Source: Burkholderia sp. SRS-W-2-2016 (GTDB lineage Bacteria > Pseudomonadota > Gammaproteobacteria > Burkholderiales > Burkholderiaceae). Taken from it: a stretch of DNA of 64,000 nt. The notes beneath the pieces were generated by a model. The model did not search any database. It was given only the letters and a program-made list of their open reading frames with translations, and had not been told where the DNA came from. Numbering within the stretch: position 1 is the first letter of the stretch; the number at the start of each line of letters is the position of its first letter. The position numbers and the translations under genes were made by a program. The DNA lies in contig NZ_MSDV01000075.1 of NCBI RefSeq assembly GCF_001931485.1, positions 1-64,000 on the forward strand, in the 5' to 3' direction. Below, one piece after another: positions 37,338-46,307 of this stretch.

Positions 37338-38021
37338 TTAATCAGTCGGTTTCGGCGTGCCGAGCAGCGTCAGCACGCGCGGCACCGTCGTTTCGATGTG
37401 TTCGCGCATCGCCTGCTCCGCGAGGTCCGGGTCGCGGCTGCGCAAGGCGTCGATCAGCAGCTGGTGATAGTCGCGCGCGCTTTTGCGCCGGAACGTGGCC
37501 TGCTCGATCCACAACCGCATCGGTCCTTCGATCAACGCATAGAGCGAGCAGATCTGCTCGTACAGACGCGTGCGGCCGCTGATCTTGCACAGGTACTCGT
37601 GAAACGCGCAGTGACGCTGGACCCACAGGTCGGTATCGCCGACCGACGTGTCCATATCGTCGAGCAGGCGTTCGAGGGTGCGCAGATGCTCGTCGGTGCA
37701 GCGCGGCGCGGCGACGCGCGCGGCGAGACCTTCGAGCGCGACGCGCATGTCGAAAATGTCTTCCAGCTCCTCGGCGCTCAGGCCGCGCACGATCGCGCCG
37801 CGATTCGGGCGCAACACGACCAGCCCTTCGGTGTGCAAGCGGCGCAGCGCTTCGCGGACCGGCATGCGGCTCATCGACAGTTCCGCCGCAATGGTTTCGG
37901 CGACGATCCGCTGCCCGGTCGCGAAGCGGCCCTGCGAAATCGCATCGAACAGGTAGCGGTAGGCGGTCTGCTCGGCGGTCGTGCCGGGTTCGTGGCTGCG
38001 GGCGGCGGATGATCTCTGCAT
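37338..38021 (-). CDS. GntR-family (FadR/FCD) transcriptional regulator
   Basis: A 227-residue regulator. The winged helix-turn-helix (residues about 15-80, with LSMSRMPVREALRRLHTEGLVVLRPNRGAIV) is followed by an FCD effector domain (EDIFDMRVALEGLAARVAA, metal-site His residues in HCAFHEYL). ATG 38021 (MQRSSAARS) is preferred to a GTG at 38048. It precedes the ABC transporter and gamma-glutamyltransferase genes on the same strand and probably represses them until a small carboxylate or amino acid is bound. Confidence 0.92.
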   Translation of the reverse strand: MQRSSAARSHEPGTTAEQTAYRYLFDAISQGRFATGQRIVAETIAAELSMSRMPVREALRRLHTEGLVVLRPNRGAIVRGLSAEELEDIFDMRVALEGLAARVAAPRCTDEHLRTLERLLDDMDTSVGDTDLWVQRHCAFHEYLCKISGRTRLYEQICSLYALIEGPMRLWIEQATFRRKSARDYHQLLIDALRSRDPDLAEQAMREHIETTVPRVLTLLGTPKPTD

Positions 38022-38161
38022 GATTCGGTTGGGAAGGCGCAAGAACACGGAAGGAGGATACTGAAAGTGGATTTTTGTATCCAGTTTTTCAAAAACAAAT
38101 CAGGGAATGTCCGGAGCGGACTGATGGGATGCGGGGGATTTTGAGGGGTGCCGGGGGTGCC

Positions 38162-38189
38162 GGGGCGGACGCAAGTACATGTCCGCCCC
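38162..38189 (-). terminator. hairpin after the ankyrin gene
   Basis: GGGGCGGAC / GTCCGCCCC with a 10-base loop lies 12 bases past the ankyrin stop. No T-run follows, so terminator activity is plausible but unproven. Confidence 0.4.
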
Positions 38190-38201
38190 CAAAAGCGTGC
38201 G

Positions 38202-38879
38202 CTACGGACGCGCGTGCAGCGTACGATCCGGATTCGGCGTCGCGCCGACTTTCTCCAGCGCGGCCACCGCCGACTCGTTGCCTTGCAACAACGCATTCTG
38301 CAACGGAGTCCGGCCGAGCCGGTCAATGTGGTCCGGATTGGCGCCGTGCGCCACCAGCACCGGCAGCATGCCGAGCCGCCCGAACATCGCCGCGAACGAC
38401 AATGCTGTCTGCCCCGCGTTGTTGGTCTGATCGATCGGGCAGCGGGTCTCGACCAGACGTTTGGCGATCGCCGTCTCGCCTTTGAACAGCGCGCCCATCA
38501 GCGCGGTATTGCCATGCCGGTCGCCGATGCAGGGATCGGCGCCAGCGCGCAACAGATAGTCGAGCGCGGTGGGCTGGTTGCGATACGCGGTCAGGGTCAA
38601 AGCCGTATAGCCTTCGGACGTGGTGGTATCGAGCGGATAGCGCGCATCGACGAGCGCCTGCAGGATATCGATCCGGCCAAGGCGCGCGGCCGCGAACCAC
38701 GTGTCGTCATAGCGATGCGCATCCGCCTGTTGGGCGCCCTGCTGGCCACCCGGTTGCGCGCTCAGTTGATCGGGCTGCGGCAATGCGGCGGGAAGCCTGG
38801 GCTGCGCACAGCCAGCGATCGCGGCGGCGCACGCCGCGATCGCCAGCATCCGGGGAATGGCGGTCTGGAATCGTTTCAT
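38202..38879 (-). CDS. ankB: ankyrin repeat lipoprotein, AnkB-like
   Basis: A 225-residue protein. MKRFQTAIPRMLAIAACAAAIAGC is a lipoprotein signal (lipobox AIAGC), and about five ankyrin repeats follow (GYTALTLTAYRNQPTALDYLLRAGADP is one). ATG 38879 is chosen because it starts directly at the signal; the frame is open further upstream. It lies 77 bases downstream of a periplasmic catalase on the same strand. In Pseudomonas aeruginosa the ankyrin protein AnkB is encoded with KatB and is needed for full catalase function, so a periplasmic catalase-support role is likely by analogy. Confidence 0.88.
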   Translation of the reverse strand: MKRFQTAIPRMLAIAACAAAIAGCAQPRLPAALPQPDQLSAQPGGQQGAQQADAHRYDDTWFAAARLGRIDILQALVDARYPLDTTTSEGYTALTLTAYRNQPTALDYLLRAGADPCIGDRHGNTALMGALFKGETAIAKRLVETRCPIDQTNNAGQTALSFAAMFGRLGMLPVLVAHGANPDHIDRLGRTPLQNALLQGNESAVAALEKVGATPNPDRTLHARP

Positions 38880-38956
38880 CGGGGAGGTGCGCCACGCGGC
38901 GCGAGCGGTCGGGAGAAAACGCGAAGGCCGCGTACGGCCTTCGCGACGCACGTCGA

Positions 38957-40492
38957 TCAGTTCTCGACGAGCTGGTCGGCGAGCGACTTCACGCGGTTCG
39001 TGTCCGCATTGGTCGCCTTGGCAAGGCGCGAGCCGTAATCGGCATCGGCTTTATAGAAGTACGACAGCATCGTGTACTTGTTCTTCTCGTTGGTGACGTG
39101 ATTCAGGTCCGCGGACAGCGCGGTCACGAGGTCCTGCTTGTCCTGCTCGGACAGGGTCCGATAGAACTCGCCAGCCTGACGGAAGTTCAGCGTCTTGTGG
39201 ATCGCCTTCTGCTGGGTCGTGCCGGCAAGCGGCGTCTGCATGTACATATAGCGCGGGTCTTGCGACAGCTCGTTCAGCGCCGACGGCTCGTAGTTCACTT
39301 CGCCCTTGCGCTCACCGATGTTCATCGCGCCATCCTGGTTGTTGCTCACGACAGGAATGTGCGGACGATTGACCGGCAACTGGTTGAAGTTCGCACCCAG
39401 CCGGTACATCTGCGTATCCGCATACGAGAACACGCGGCCTTGCAGCATCCGGTCTTCCGACGGCTCGATGCCCGGCACCAGACGCGACGGCGCGAACGCG
39501 GACTGCTCGGTCGCATCGAAATAGTTGTCCGGAATGCGGTTCAGCGTCATCGTGCCGATCTTGCGCTCGGGAATGTCGGACCAGATCTTGGTGTCGTCGA
39601 GCGGGTTGTAGTCGAACTTGTCGAGATCCGCCGGGTTCAGCACCTGAATGTACAGATCCCACTTCGGATAATTGCCGGCCTTCAGCGCGCCGTACAGGTC
39701 GTTGGTCATCAGATTCCAGTCGGAACCGATCGAACCCGCGATCTCCTGCGGACGCATACCGTGCACGCCCTGCTGGCTCTTCCAGTGGAACTTCACATAG
39801 ACCACCTTGCCCTGCGTATTGACGAACTTGAACGCATGCACCGCATGGCCGTCCATGTTCCGATACGAATTGGGCATGCCCTCGGGGGTATACAGGCGGG
39901 TCAGCATGTGGGTCGCTTCGGGCGTGTGCGCGAAGAAGTCGAACGCCAGGTTCGCATCCTGCACGCCGGTCACCGCGCTCGGCTTGTTCGCGTGGACGAA
40001 GTCCGGGAACTTGATCGCGTCGCGAATGAAGAAGATCGGCCAGTTGATACCGACGAAGTCCCAGTTGCCCTGGCTTGTATAGAACTTGACCGCGAAGCCA
40101 CGCGGATCACGCGCCTGTTCGGGCGAGCCGCGATAGCCCATCACCGTCGAGAAGCGCACGAACACCGGCGTCTTCACGCCGGGTGCGAACAGCGCGGCCG
40201 AGGTCAGATCGCTGATGTCGGCGCTGGAGACGAACTCGCCGAATGCGCCAGTGCCGCGCGCATGCACGACGCGCTCCGGAATGCGCTCGCGATCGAAGCG
40301 CTGCAGCTTCTCGATCAGATGCGAATCCTGCAACAGCACCGGGCCGTTGGGACCGGCGGTTTGCGAATTCTGATTATCGCCGACGGGCGAGCCGTTGTCG
40401 CGCGTCAATTGCGCAGCATAGGGCGACGCGCAAAGCACGACACAGGTTGCGGCAACCATCCCCCGCAATAACCGGATTTTCGATTTAGGCAT
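38957..40492 (-). CDS. katB: periplasmic monofunctional catalase, KatB-like
   Basis: A 511-residue small-subunit heme catalase that dismutates hydrogen peroxide. The signal peptide (about residues 1-27, SPYAA cleavage region) points to the periplasm. Catalytic His77 lies in RVVHARGTGAFGEF, Asn150 in WDFVGINWPIFF, and the heme-ligand Tyr357 in RVFSYADTQMYRLG; FVRFSTVMGYRGSPEQARDPRGF is the distal-side block. The adjacent ankyrin lipoprotein supports the KatB assignment. The upstream 270 bases are AT-rich and probably hold the promoter; I could not identify a full OxyR site. Confidence 0.95.
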   Translation of the reverse strand: MPKSKIRLLRGMVAATCVVLCASPYAAQLTRDNGSPVGDNQNSQTAGPNGPVLLQDSHLIEKLQRFDRERIPERVVHARGTGAFGEFVSSADISDLTSAALFAPGVKTPVFVRFSTVMGYRGSPEQARDPRGFAVKFYTSQGNWDFVGINWPIFFIRDAIKFPDFVHANKPSAVTGVQDANLAFDFFAHTPEATHMLTRLYTPEGMPNSYRNMDGHAVHAFKFVNTQGKVVYVKFHWKSQQGVHGMRPQEIAGSIGSDWNLMTNDLYGALKAGNYPKWDLYIQVLNPADLDKFDYNPLDDTKIWSDIPERKIGTMTLNRIPDNYFDATEQSAFAPSRLVPGIEPSEDRMLQGRVFSYADTQMYRLGANFNQLPVNRPHIPVVSNNQDGAMNIGERKGEVNYEPSALNELSQDPRYMYMQTPLAGTTQQKAIHKTLNFRQAGEFYRTLSEQDKQDLVTALSADLNHVTNEKNKYTMLSYFYKADADYGSRLAKATNADTNRVKSLADQLVEN

Positions 40493-41153
40493 GTTTGTGG
40501 AGCTCCTTGATTACAGTCGACTACGAATAAGCCGACCAAATTACAAAAGATCATCCAGCAATTGGCCAATTGAAAATTAATATAGAGATGATAGTAATTC
40601 GGAAAATTCCCATTCAGGCTAAAAACCGGAAAAGAAAATAAATTTTTTTGACCCTTTTATCTTAAAAATATTTTTCATCTCTAAATTTTATTTAACATTT
40701 ACGGACGCAAAATAATCAGGCAATTGCAAATCTCACCGACATTTACGATTTAGTACTTTTACGAATTTCGCTTTCGATGTTCCAGTTATTCAATGCTAAA
40801 GCGCGCCGTGAGCACGTTCAGCCAACCGGGCGCGGGCTGCGGAGTGCCCCGTACGTCGTATCAATGCCCCATGCATCATCCACGACCGGTGCGACCCAAC
40901 GCGTTGTCCGAATGCTTTGATCAGAGACTCGCAAATTCGAACTGGCACCCGTTAAAACCCGGACGTATCCGATCCTGGCCGTATTGCTCAGACTCCGAAC
41001 GGTCACCCCTAAATCATTGATTTTCTTGACGTCTTTCTGACACTCCAGGAAAACCGTCACCGCACATCACCGAAAATCGGACACGTCTAATATCATCCAG
41101 ATGGCCATCCCGATATTTTTCATCCTAATGTTTCCCGCAAAAGGTGGAAAATC
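40493..41153. other. AT-rich catalase leader plus unassigned spacer
   Basis: Bases 40493-40790 are strongly AT-rich and likely hold the catalase promoter. Bases 40800-41060 have near-average composition and could be a gene remnant, but no frame gives a recognisable protein. A TCCTA half-site lies at 41124-41128, upstream of the transposase-like gene. Confidence 0.4.
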
Positions 41154-41582
41154 GTGACAAATTACCGCGACGTCAATGACGAAGAATGGCAGCGTGTTGC
41201 AGAGCTGCTCCCCGAATTGCGGCCGCGTCGAGAAATGCGCGGCCGGCCTCTCGCCAATACCCGTGAAGTGCTGAACGGCGTGCTATGGGTCATCCGCAGC
41301 GGCGGCGTGTGGTCTGCCATGCCGCGTAAATATCCGTCCTATCAGACCTGCCATCGGCGGTTTCTCGCGTGGAGCGAATCGGGCGTGCTGAAGCGCCTTC
41401 TGCATGAGCTATATGGCATGGACGCCGAGGAATTGTGCAAGACCATGCAGGTTCGCATGCGCAAGCACACCATGTCCGCGCGTAAATCCCGCCACGTCGT
41501 ATCCAGTCTGCGAATGCTGGATTCGCAATCCGCAATGTCGTCCGGTCCGGGTTATCCGTCGTCGCTCAAGCACGCGGCCTGA
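41154..41582 (+). CDS. truncated IS5-family transposase N-terminal domain protein (DUF4096)
   Basis: A 142-residue protein whose first 90 residues match the N-terminal domain of IS5-type DDE transposases (NDEEWQRVAELLPELRPRREMRGRPL, VLNGVLWVIRSGGVWSAMPRKYPSYQTCHRRFLAWSESG). The DDE catalytic region is absent; instead there is a short Ser/Arg-rich tail. It has its own Shine-Dalgarno (AAAGGTGG before the GTG at 41154) and a strong terminator 30 bases downstream, unlike an ordinary IS fragment. No inverted terminal repeats were found. It may be a domesticated DNA-binding protein or a decayed transposase. Confidence 0.7.
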   Translation: MTNYRDVNDEEWQRVAELLPELRPRREMRGRPLANTREVLNGVLWVIRSGGVWSAMPRKYPSYQTCHRRFLAWSESGVLKRLLHELYGMDAEELCKTMQVRMRKHTMSARKSRHVVSSLRMLDSQSAMSSGPGYPSSLKHAA

Positions 41583-41611
41583 TCGAATCAATACGTATTT
41601 AGGGCTTTAGA

Positions 41612-41650
41612 ACACCAGCCGAATGATCCGTCATTCGGCTGGTGTTTTTA
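41612..41650 (+). terminator. strong intrinsic terminator after the transposase-like gene
   Basis: A perfect 16-bp stem, AACACCAGCCGAATGA / TCATTCGGCTGGTGTT, with a TCCG loop, is followed by TTT on the plus strand. Confidence 0.95.
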
Positions 41651-41767
41651 TTTGACCATGCCGTCGCATCGGATCCATAAGCCGCTTTCGCAAGTCAAGG
41701 TCGCGGTGGTCATCCGGCACGTGCAACCGGCAATGGTCTACTACAGCAATACTGTGTCGAAACCCGG

Positions 41768-42096
41768 TTATGTGAAAGACGCGCGCGGCGACAGATAACG
41801 TTGCGGCGCACGCTGCTCCAGCGCTGCCAGTGCCGGCGAAGCGGTATTGCCGTAGGCCTGCGACGGCGCGTGGCCGTCTCCGGATACCGCATTGCGCGGC
41901 ACATTCGCGGCGCCGTCAGTCGGTGTGCCGGCCCGACCTTGCGCCGCCTCGCCAGAGCCGGACGCCGTTTGCTCCGCAGCCAGCGACACACCGCTGAGCG
42001 CGATGCCCAGACACGCCGCCGCAACCCATGTGGCGCGTATTCGCGCGCTTCCGATTTGACTAGCAGACCCACATTGACACCCGTGTTCGCTCGCAA
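41768..42096 (-). pseudogene. small secreted protein with disrupted or non-standard start
   Basis: The frame ending at the TAA at 41768 encodes a signal-peptide-like segment (RIRATWVAAACLGIALSGVSLA, bases about 41980-42042) followed by about 68 Ala/Ser/Gly-rich residues (AEQTASGSGEAAQ ... RYLSPRASFT). Upstream in that frame there is no ATG, GTG or TTG before a stop near 42186. The neighbouring frame offers TTG 42096 and a GTG leading to GLLVKSEAR, so a one-base deletion in a GCGCGC tract near 42042-42050 would explain the break. The alternatives are a rare start codon or a sequencing error. No family recognised. Confidence 0.4.
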
Positions 42097-42180
42097 GATT
42101 GACCGGATTCCACCCGTCTTCAGGTATTGAGCGGATTGACGGAATATCTGACAGGCAGCGCCTTTTTAAAGACGCGCGAT

Positions 42181-42656
42181 GTCAAAAACAATGCCCTCGA
42201 TTAATTTTTTGAATCGCTCATACTGCGGACCACAAGACCGCTCGCAGCATCGTTTCAAATAAGCAACAAGCAGATAAGACCGACACCAATTCGATTTCAC
42301 GGTCGAATAAAGCAGATTGTGTTTTGATATTTATCCAACTTCAAACGCGTACTGATTCCCGATGCGCGGTTGCGCCCAGACAAGACACGGCGCTCACGCC
42401 GCAATCAACAACGCGAATGTCCGAGGTCTGCAGGAAGGTTTTAGCGTGGCAAAGTCCACTCTACGGCTAATTGACGAACCGAATAGATCCAATCTAGATT
42501 TAAATTTATTCAACTTTTATAATGACAATTCATCTTAATTTTCCAGCCGAAACCCCATATTATTAATATTGCCATTCTCAATAAAAATCCTTCAGATCAC
42601 GCCCCCTTTAATACAACGCTGCAGTCCCAATTATTCAAATTAATATTGATTGAATT
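42181..42656. other. AT-rich spacer without a recognisable gene
   Basis: About 480 bases of low-GC sequence between the small secreted protein and the sensor kinase terminator. I see no coding frame or RNA signature. It may hold the promoter of the small minus-strand gene to its left. Confidence 0.4.
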
Positions 42657-42694
42657 AACAGACTATCGAGCGTGGTCGCGGTCGATAGTCTGTT
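42657..42694 (-). terminator. hairpin overlapping the sensor kinase stop codon
   Basis: A 13-bp perfect stem, AACAGACTATCGA / TCGATAGTCTGTT, with a 12-base loop. The minus-strand stop TAA (42695-42693) overlaps its edge. Downstream is AT-rich rather than a clean T-run. Confidence 0.6.
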
Positions 42695-45600
42695 AATCCT
42701 CGACTTGCCCCACATCTTCGATGAGGTTACGCAACGCGTGCTCGAGCGCATCGAGTTGGTCCGACGCCGGTGCCTTCCTGTCGTGCTTGATCGCCTCTTC
42801 GAGCTGCCCGCACGCCTGCGCCAGCCCGGCGTGCCCGAACACCGCCAGCGCGCCGCGCAGCGAGTGAACCTGCGCGAGCAGCGCGTCCACGTCGTGCGCC
42901 GCGCGCGCCGCCTCGATCGCCGTCAACGCGTCGCCGGTCGATTGCACGAACATGTCCCGCAGCGGCTTCGGCATCGCATTGCCGCTTAGCTTGCGCTCGT
43001 CGGCGCTGGAAAAACCGCTGAGCTTCACGCCCTTGCCGACCGCGATCGTGCCGAGCGCCTCGTTCAGGTGTTGGAGCGACAGCGGCTTCGTCATCACCCG
43101 GTCCATGCCGGCCGCTTCGCAGCGCAACCGTTCCTCGCGGGTCGCATGCGCGGTGATCGCCATGATCGGCAGCGTGGGATGACGTTCGCGCACCGCCTCG
43201 GCCAGTTGGTAGCCGCTCATGCCCGGCATGTTCAGGTCGGTGAGCAGCACGTCCCACTGCGCGTCGTCGAGCAGTTCCAGCGCCTGCTTGCCGCTCGCGG
43301 CCGCCTTGACCGCGCAGCCGAGCGTTTCCAGCTGTTCGCACAACAGCAGCCGGTTCGCGGCGTTATCCTCGGCCACCAGCACGTGCAGACGGCGCGCCAG
43401 CGGCAGCGCGCCGGCTCGTGTCTGCATGCCGGCGGCGCCCACAGTGCGCGGCAAGGGCTCGCCGCGCAAGGTCGCGCGGACGCTCGCCTCGAGCCCGCTC
43501 AGACTCAGGCACGACACGCTTACGATCTTGCCCGTGCGCATCGCGTGCGCGGGCCCCTCGGGGTAGCCGTCGATCACCCACAGCGCTTCCTCGATCACGC
43601 GGTTCTCGTCTTCGGGACGCCATTGCTCGCGGTCGCCCCAGATCACCAGCAGCGCATCGTCCTGGAGTTCCTCGTCCGGGACCGCGGCCGGATGCCGGAA
43701 CACCTGCACGTCGGCGCCCCAGCGCTCCAGATGCGGCACCGCGAACTCGCACCACGCCGGAGCGGAACTGACGAACAGCAGGCGTTCCCCGTCCAGGAAA
43801 CGCGTATCGGGCTGCACCGCAATGGTGTCGCCGAGCGGCAGATAAACGGTGAAGCAGCTGCCGACGTGCAGCGTGCTCGACACCTCGATCCGGCCATCCA
43901 TCGCTTGCACGAGCCGTTGGCACAGCGTGAGGCCGAGGCCGGTGCCGCCGAAGCGCCGGTTGATCGACAGATCCAGCTGCGAGAAAGCCTTGAACAGCTG
44001 CTGCCGATGTTCGTCGGCGATGCCGATGCCGGTATCGGCGACCGCGAATTTGATCCACGGCCGGCCTTCGTTGTCCTGATCGATTGCGACCGTCAGCGTG
44101 ACCGTGCCCTGCTCGGTGAACTTCAGCGCATTGCTGAGCAGGTTGTTGAGAATCTGGCGCACTCGCGTCGGATCGCCCCACATCGGTTGCGAGAGCGCGA
44201 TATCGAGGCGCGCGTACAAACCGATGCCGCGCATCCGCGCGATTGGCTCGAAGATGCCGAGCACCAGCTCGACCACCTCCGCGACGTTGAACTCGAGATA
44301 CTCGAGCGTCATCTCGCCCGCCTCGATCTTCGAAAAGTCGAGGATGTCGCTGATCACCGCGAGCAGTCCGTGCGAGGCCCCGCGCACGGTCGCGAGGCGA
44401 TCCTGCTGCGAACCGCTCAGCGGCGAATTCGCGAGCAGTTCGAGGTTGCCGAGAATCGCGTTCAGCGGCGTGCGGATTTCGTGGCTCATCGCCGCGAGGA
44501 ACGCGGATTTCGCCTGGTTCGCCGAGTCGGCGACACGCATCGCCTCCGCGAGTTCGCGCTGCATCCGGCGGCGCTGCGTGACGTCGATGAAGGCGGCCAC
44601 CAGCACGTCGATGCCGAGGAAGCGGGCCGGCGACGCGCTGCTCGCGAACTCGAGCTGGCCGCCGTCGACGGCCGGAAACAGCAGGTCGCGGCGCAGCACG
44701 CCCACGGTCGCGTCGACGGCATCCTCGCGCTCGAAGTTCGCGTAGTGCGCGACCAGCCGGTCCGCGACCGCCTTCTCGCCGCCGACGATCTCCTTCGCCA
44801 TTTCGTGCATCAGCGGATTGCCGAGCAGCCACTCGCCGCTCTCGCGCGACACCAGCATCAGCCCGACCGGCGCCGTGTGAATCACCGTGCGGCTCAGGTG
44901 CTCGCTTTCGAACACGCGCGCCGAGTCGGCGAGAATCGGCGCGAACACGCGACGCCGAAACATCAGCAGCAGCGTCCACACGACGCCCAGAATGACCAAC
45001 ACCGCGACGGTCGCCGTGATCACCTGATCGGCGATGCCGAGCGCGACGTCGCGCCACGAAAACGTGTAGAGCAGCGTCCAGCCGGTGTCGCCGATCGGCT
45101 CCTCCATCACGAAGAAACCGTCGCCATACGCGACGTCGCCGCCGAAAAACATCGGCCGCCGCAACTGCCGCCGCGCGCCCTTCTGCGCCGCGCGATCCTT
45201 GTCGACGTCGTCACCGAGACTCGTGATCAGCGTGCCGTCGGGGCCGGCAATTTCATACGCGTTGTCGCTCGCGCGATCGTCGAGCGCTTTGAGCAGCATG
45301 CGCGGATCGTATTCGATCGCGACCACCGCGAACGGCTCACCCTGATTGAACGCCTGGGCGACGAGCCGCAGACGCCGGTTGCCGGTAATCGGATCGATAA
45401 ACGGCGGCAGCCAGTACACCGGCAGATGAAAGCGCCCGGGCCGCTCGGCCTCGCGTCGCGGCAGCGCTTCGAAGTCGATCCTGAAGCGCTCGATCAGCGC
45501 GGCGACGTCGAGCGCTTGATGCGGGGGTACCACCGAGTCGGGCACCACGATCAATTCGTGATGCATGCTGTAGATGTAGCCCTCGACGTCGACGTTATTG

Positions 45601-46052
45601 CTCGCCGTCGCCGACGCGTTGCTGATCGCGAACTGCTGCGCGAGCGCGAGGTAGCGGCGCAGCAGCAACGGATCGTCGAGTGCGAGCGGCGCGGCGGCGA
45701 ACAACACGCCGTTCGATGCGACCGCCGCGGCCGGCGAAGGCGTGATCACGAGCCGGTTGCCGTTGCGGCGAAACTCGTCGTAGTAGCGCAGATCGGCCGC
45801 GGGCAGCGTCGGCCACGACAGTTCGATAAACGCCACCGTGCGGCGCAGCGACGTTTCTGCTTCGCGCACCGCGGCGGCGACGCGGCCGCGATCATCGACG
45901 AACTGCTCGCGCTCGACGGCCACGAACTGCCGCATCGCATACAGGCACGCCGCGGGAATCGTCAGCAACGCCACTAGCGAGATGGCAACGCCGCCCCCCA
46001 GCAACAGCAGATCCTGGTAACGGCGCAGGCGGCGCAACGACGTGGTCGGCAT
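42693..46052 (-). CDS. hybrid sensor histidine kinase, BvgS/EvgS-type phosphorelay (HK-REC-HPt)
   Basis: A 1119-residue inner-membrane sensor. A transmembrane segment (about 14-40) leads to a periplasmic PDC-like sensor (about 41-345), a second transmembrane segment (about 345-365) and a PAS-like region. The HisKA domain has MSHEIRTPLN with His524, and the ATPase shows DTGIGIADE and GGTGLGLTLCQ. A degenerate receiver-like segment (RLLFVSSAPAWCEF) follows, then a true receiver (VAEDNAANRLLL, acceptor Asp939 in LLTDLNMPG) and a C-terminal HPt with His1063 in VHSLRGALAVFG. It is divergent from an NarL-family response regulator, the obvious final phosphate acceptor. The signal is unknown; a PDC domain usually binds a small molecule. 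Confidence 0.94.
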   Translation of the reverse strand: MPTTSLRRLRRYQDLLLLGGGVAISLVALLTIPAACLYAMRQFVAVEREQFVDDRGRVAAAVREAETSLRRTVAFIELSWPTLPAADLRYYDEFRRNGNRLVITPSPAAAVASNGVLFAAAPLALDDPLLLRRYLALAQQFAISNASATASNNVDVEGYIYSMHHELIVVPDSVVPPHQALDVAALIERFRIDFEALPRREAERPGRFHLPVYWLPPFIDPITGNRRLRLVAQAFNQGEPFAVVAIEYDPRMLLKALDDRASDNAYEIAGPDGTLITSLGDDVDKDRAAQKGARRQLRRPMFFGGDVAYGDGFFVMEEPIGDTGWTLLYTFSWRDVALGIADQVITATVAVLVILGVVWTLLLMFRRRVFAPILADSARVFESEHLSRTVIHTAPVGLMLVSRESGEWLLGNPLMHEMAKEIVGGEKAVADRLVAHYANFEREDAVDATVGVLRRDLLFPAVDGGQLEFASSASPARFLGIDVLVAAFIDVTQRRRMQRELAEAMRVADSANQAKSAFLAAMSHEIRTPLNAILGNLELLANSPLSGSQQDRLATVRGASHGLLAVISDILDFSKIEAGEMTLEYLEFNVAEVVELVLGIFEPIARMRGIGLYARLDIALSQPMWGDPTRVRQILNNLLSNALKFTEQGTVTLTVAIDQDNEGRPWIKFAVADTGIGIADEHRQQLFKAFSQLDLSINRRFGGTGLGLTLCQRLVQAMDGRIEVSSTLHVGSCFTVYLPLGDTIAVQPDTRFLDGERLLFVSSAPAWCEFAVPHLERWGADVQVFRHPAAVPDEELQDDALLVIWGDREQWRPEDENRVIEEALWVIDGYPEGPAHAMRTGKIVSVSCLSLSGLEASVRATLRGEPLPRTVGAAGMQTRAGALPLARRLHVLVAEDNAANRLLLCEQLETLGCAVKAAASGKQALELLDDAQWDVLLTDLNMPGMSGYQLAEAVRERHPTLPIMAITAHATREERLRCEAAGMDRVMTKPLSLQHLNEALGTIAVGKGVKLSGFSSADERKLSGNAMPKPLRDMFVQSTGDALTAIEAARAAHDVDALLAQVHSLRGALAVFGHAGLAQACGQLEEAIKHDRKAPASDQLDALEHALRNLIEDVGQVED

Positions 46053-46307
46053 GTACGATAGTTCCCCAATTTGTGCTCGCCAGCGGAGCCAGAATAAGAC
46101 TTGTCAAACTCGAAAAATAGGACAAATATCGTTCGATTGCCTTAGCAATACAGACATGTCCGATTCCCATATCTTAGTTTTTCTAAAACTTCAATCTGAC
46201 AAACGTTAACGAAAGTCAAATTAACTCGCCACTACGCAAATGCGAGATTCCCACGGTCTATACTTTGTCTCAAAATTGCTCAAACGAGCTAGCCATAAGG
46301 GTCTCCC
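46053..46307. promoter_or_regulatory. divergent promoter region of the two-component system
   Basis: 255 AT-rich bases between kinase and regulator. It contains a TAGGA half-site (46118-46122, in AAAATAGGACAAATA) and a TTAGTTTTTCTAA inverted repeat near 46175. Both resemble elements upstream of the adhesins, so autoregulation is plausible. Confidence 0.5.

Noticed and set aside
40493..40790. An OxyR-type site in the catalase leader
   Set aside because: ATAG-like pieces occur in the AT-rich leader, but the spaced four-part consensus is not present.
40793..41060. Possible small genes on either strand between the catalase and the transposase-like gene
   Set aside because: No ribosome site, signal or family match; at best a remnant, so only the spacer is annotated.
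43068..45977. A 969-residue plus-strand frame opposite the histidine kinase
   Set aside because: Antisense shadow; the minus-strand protein has intact H-box, ATPase, receiver and HPt motifs.
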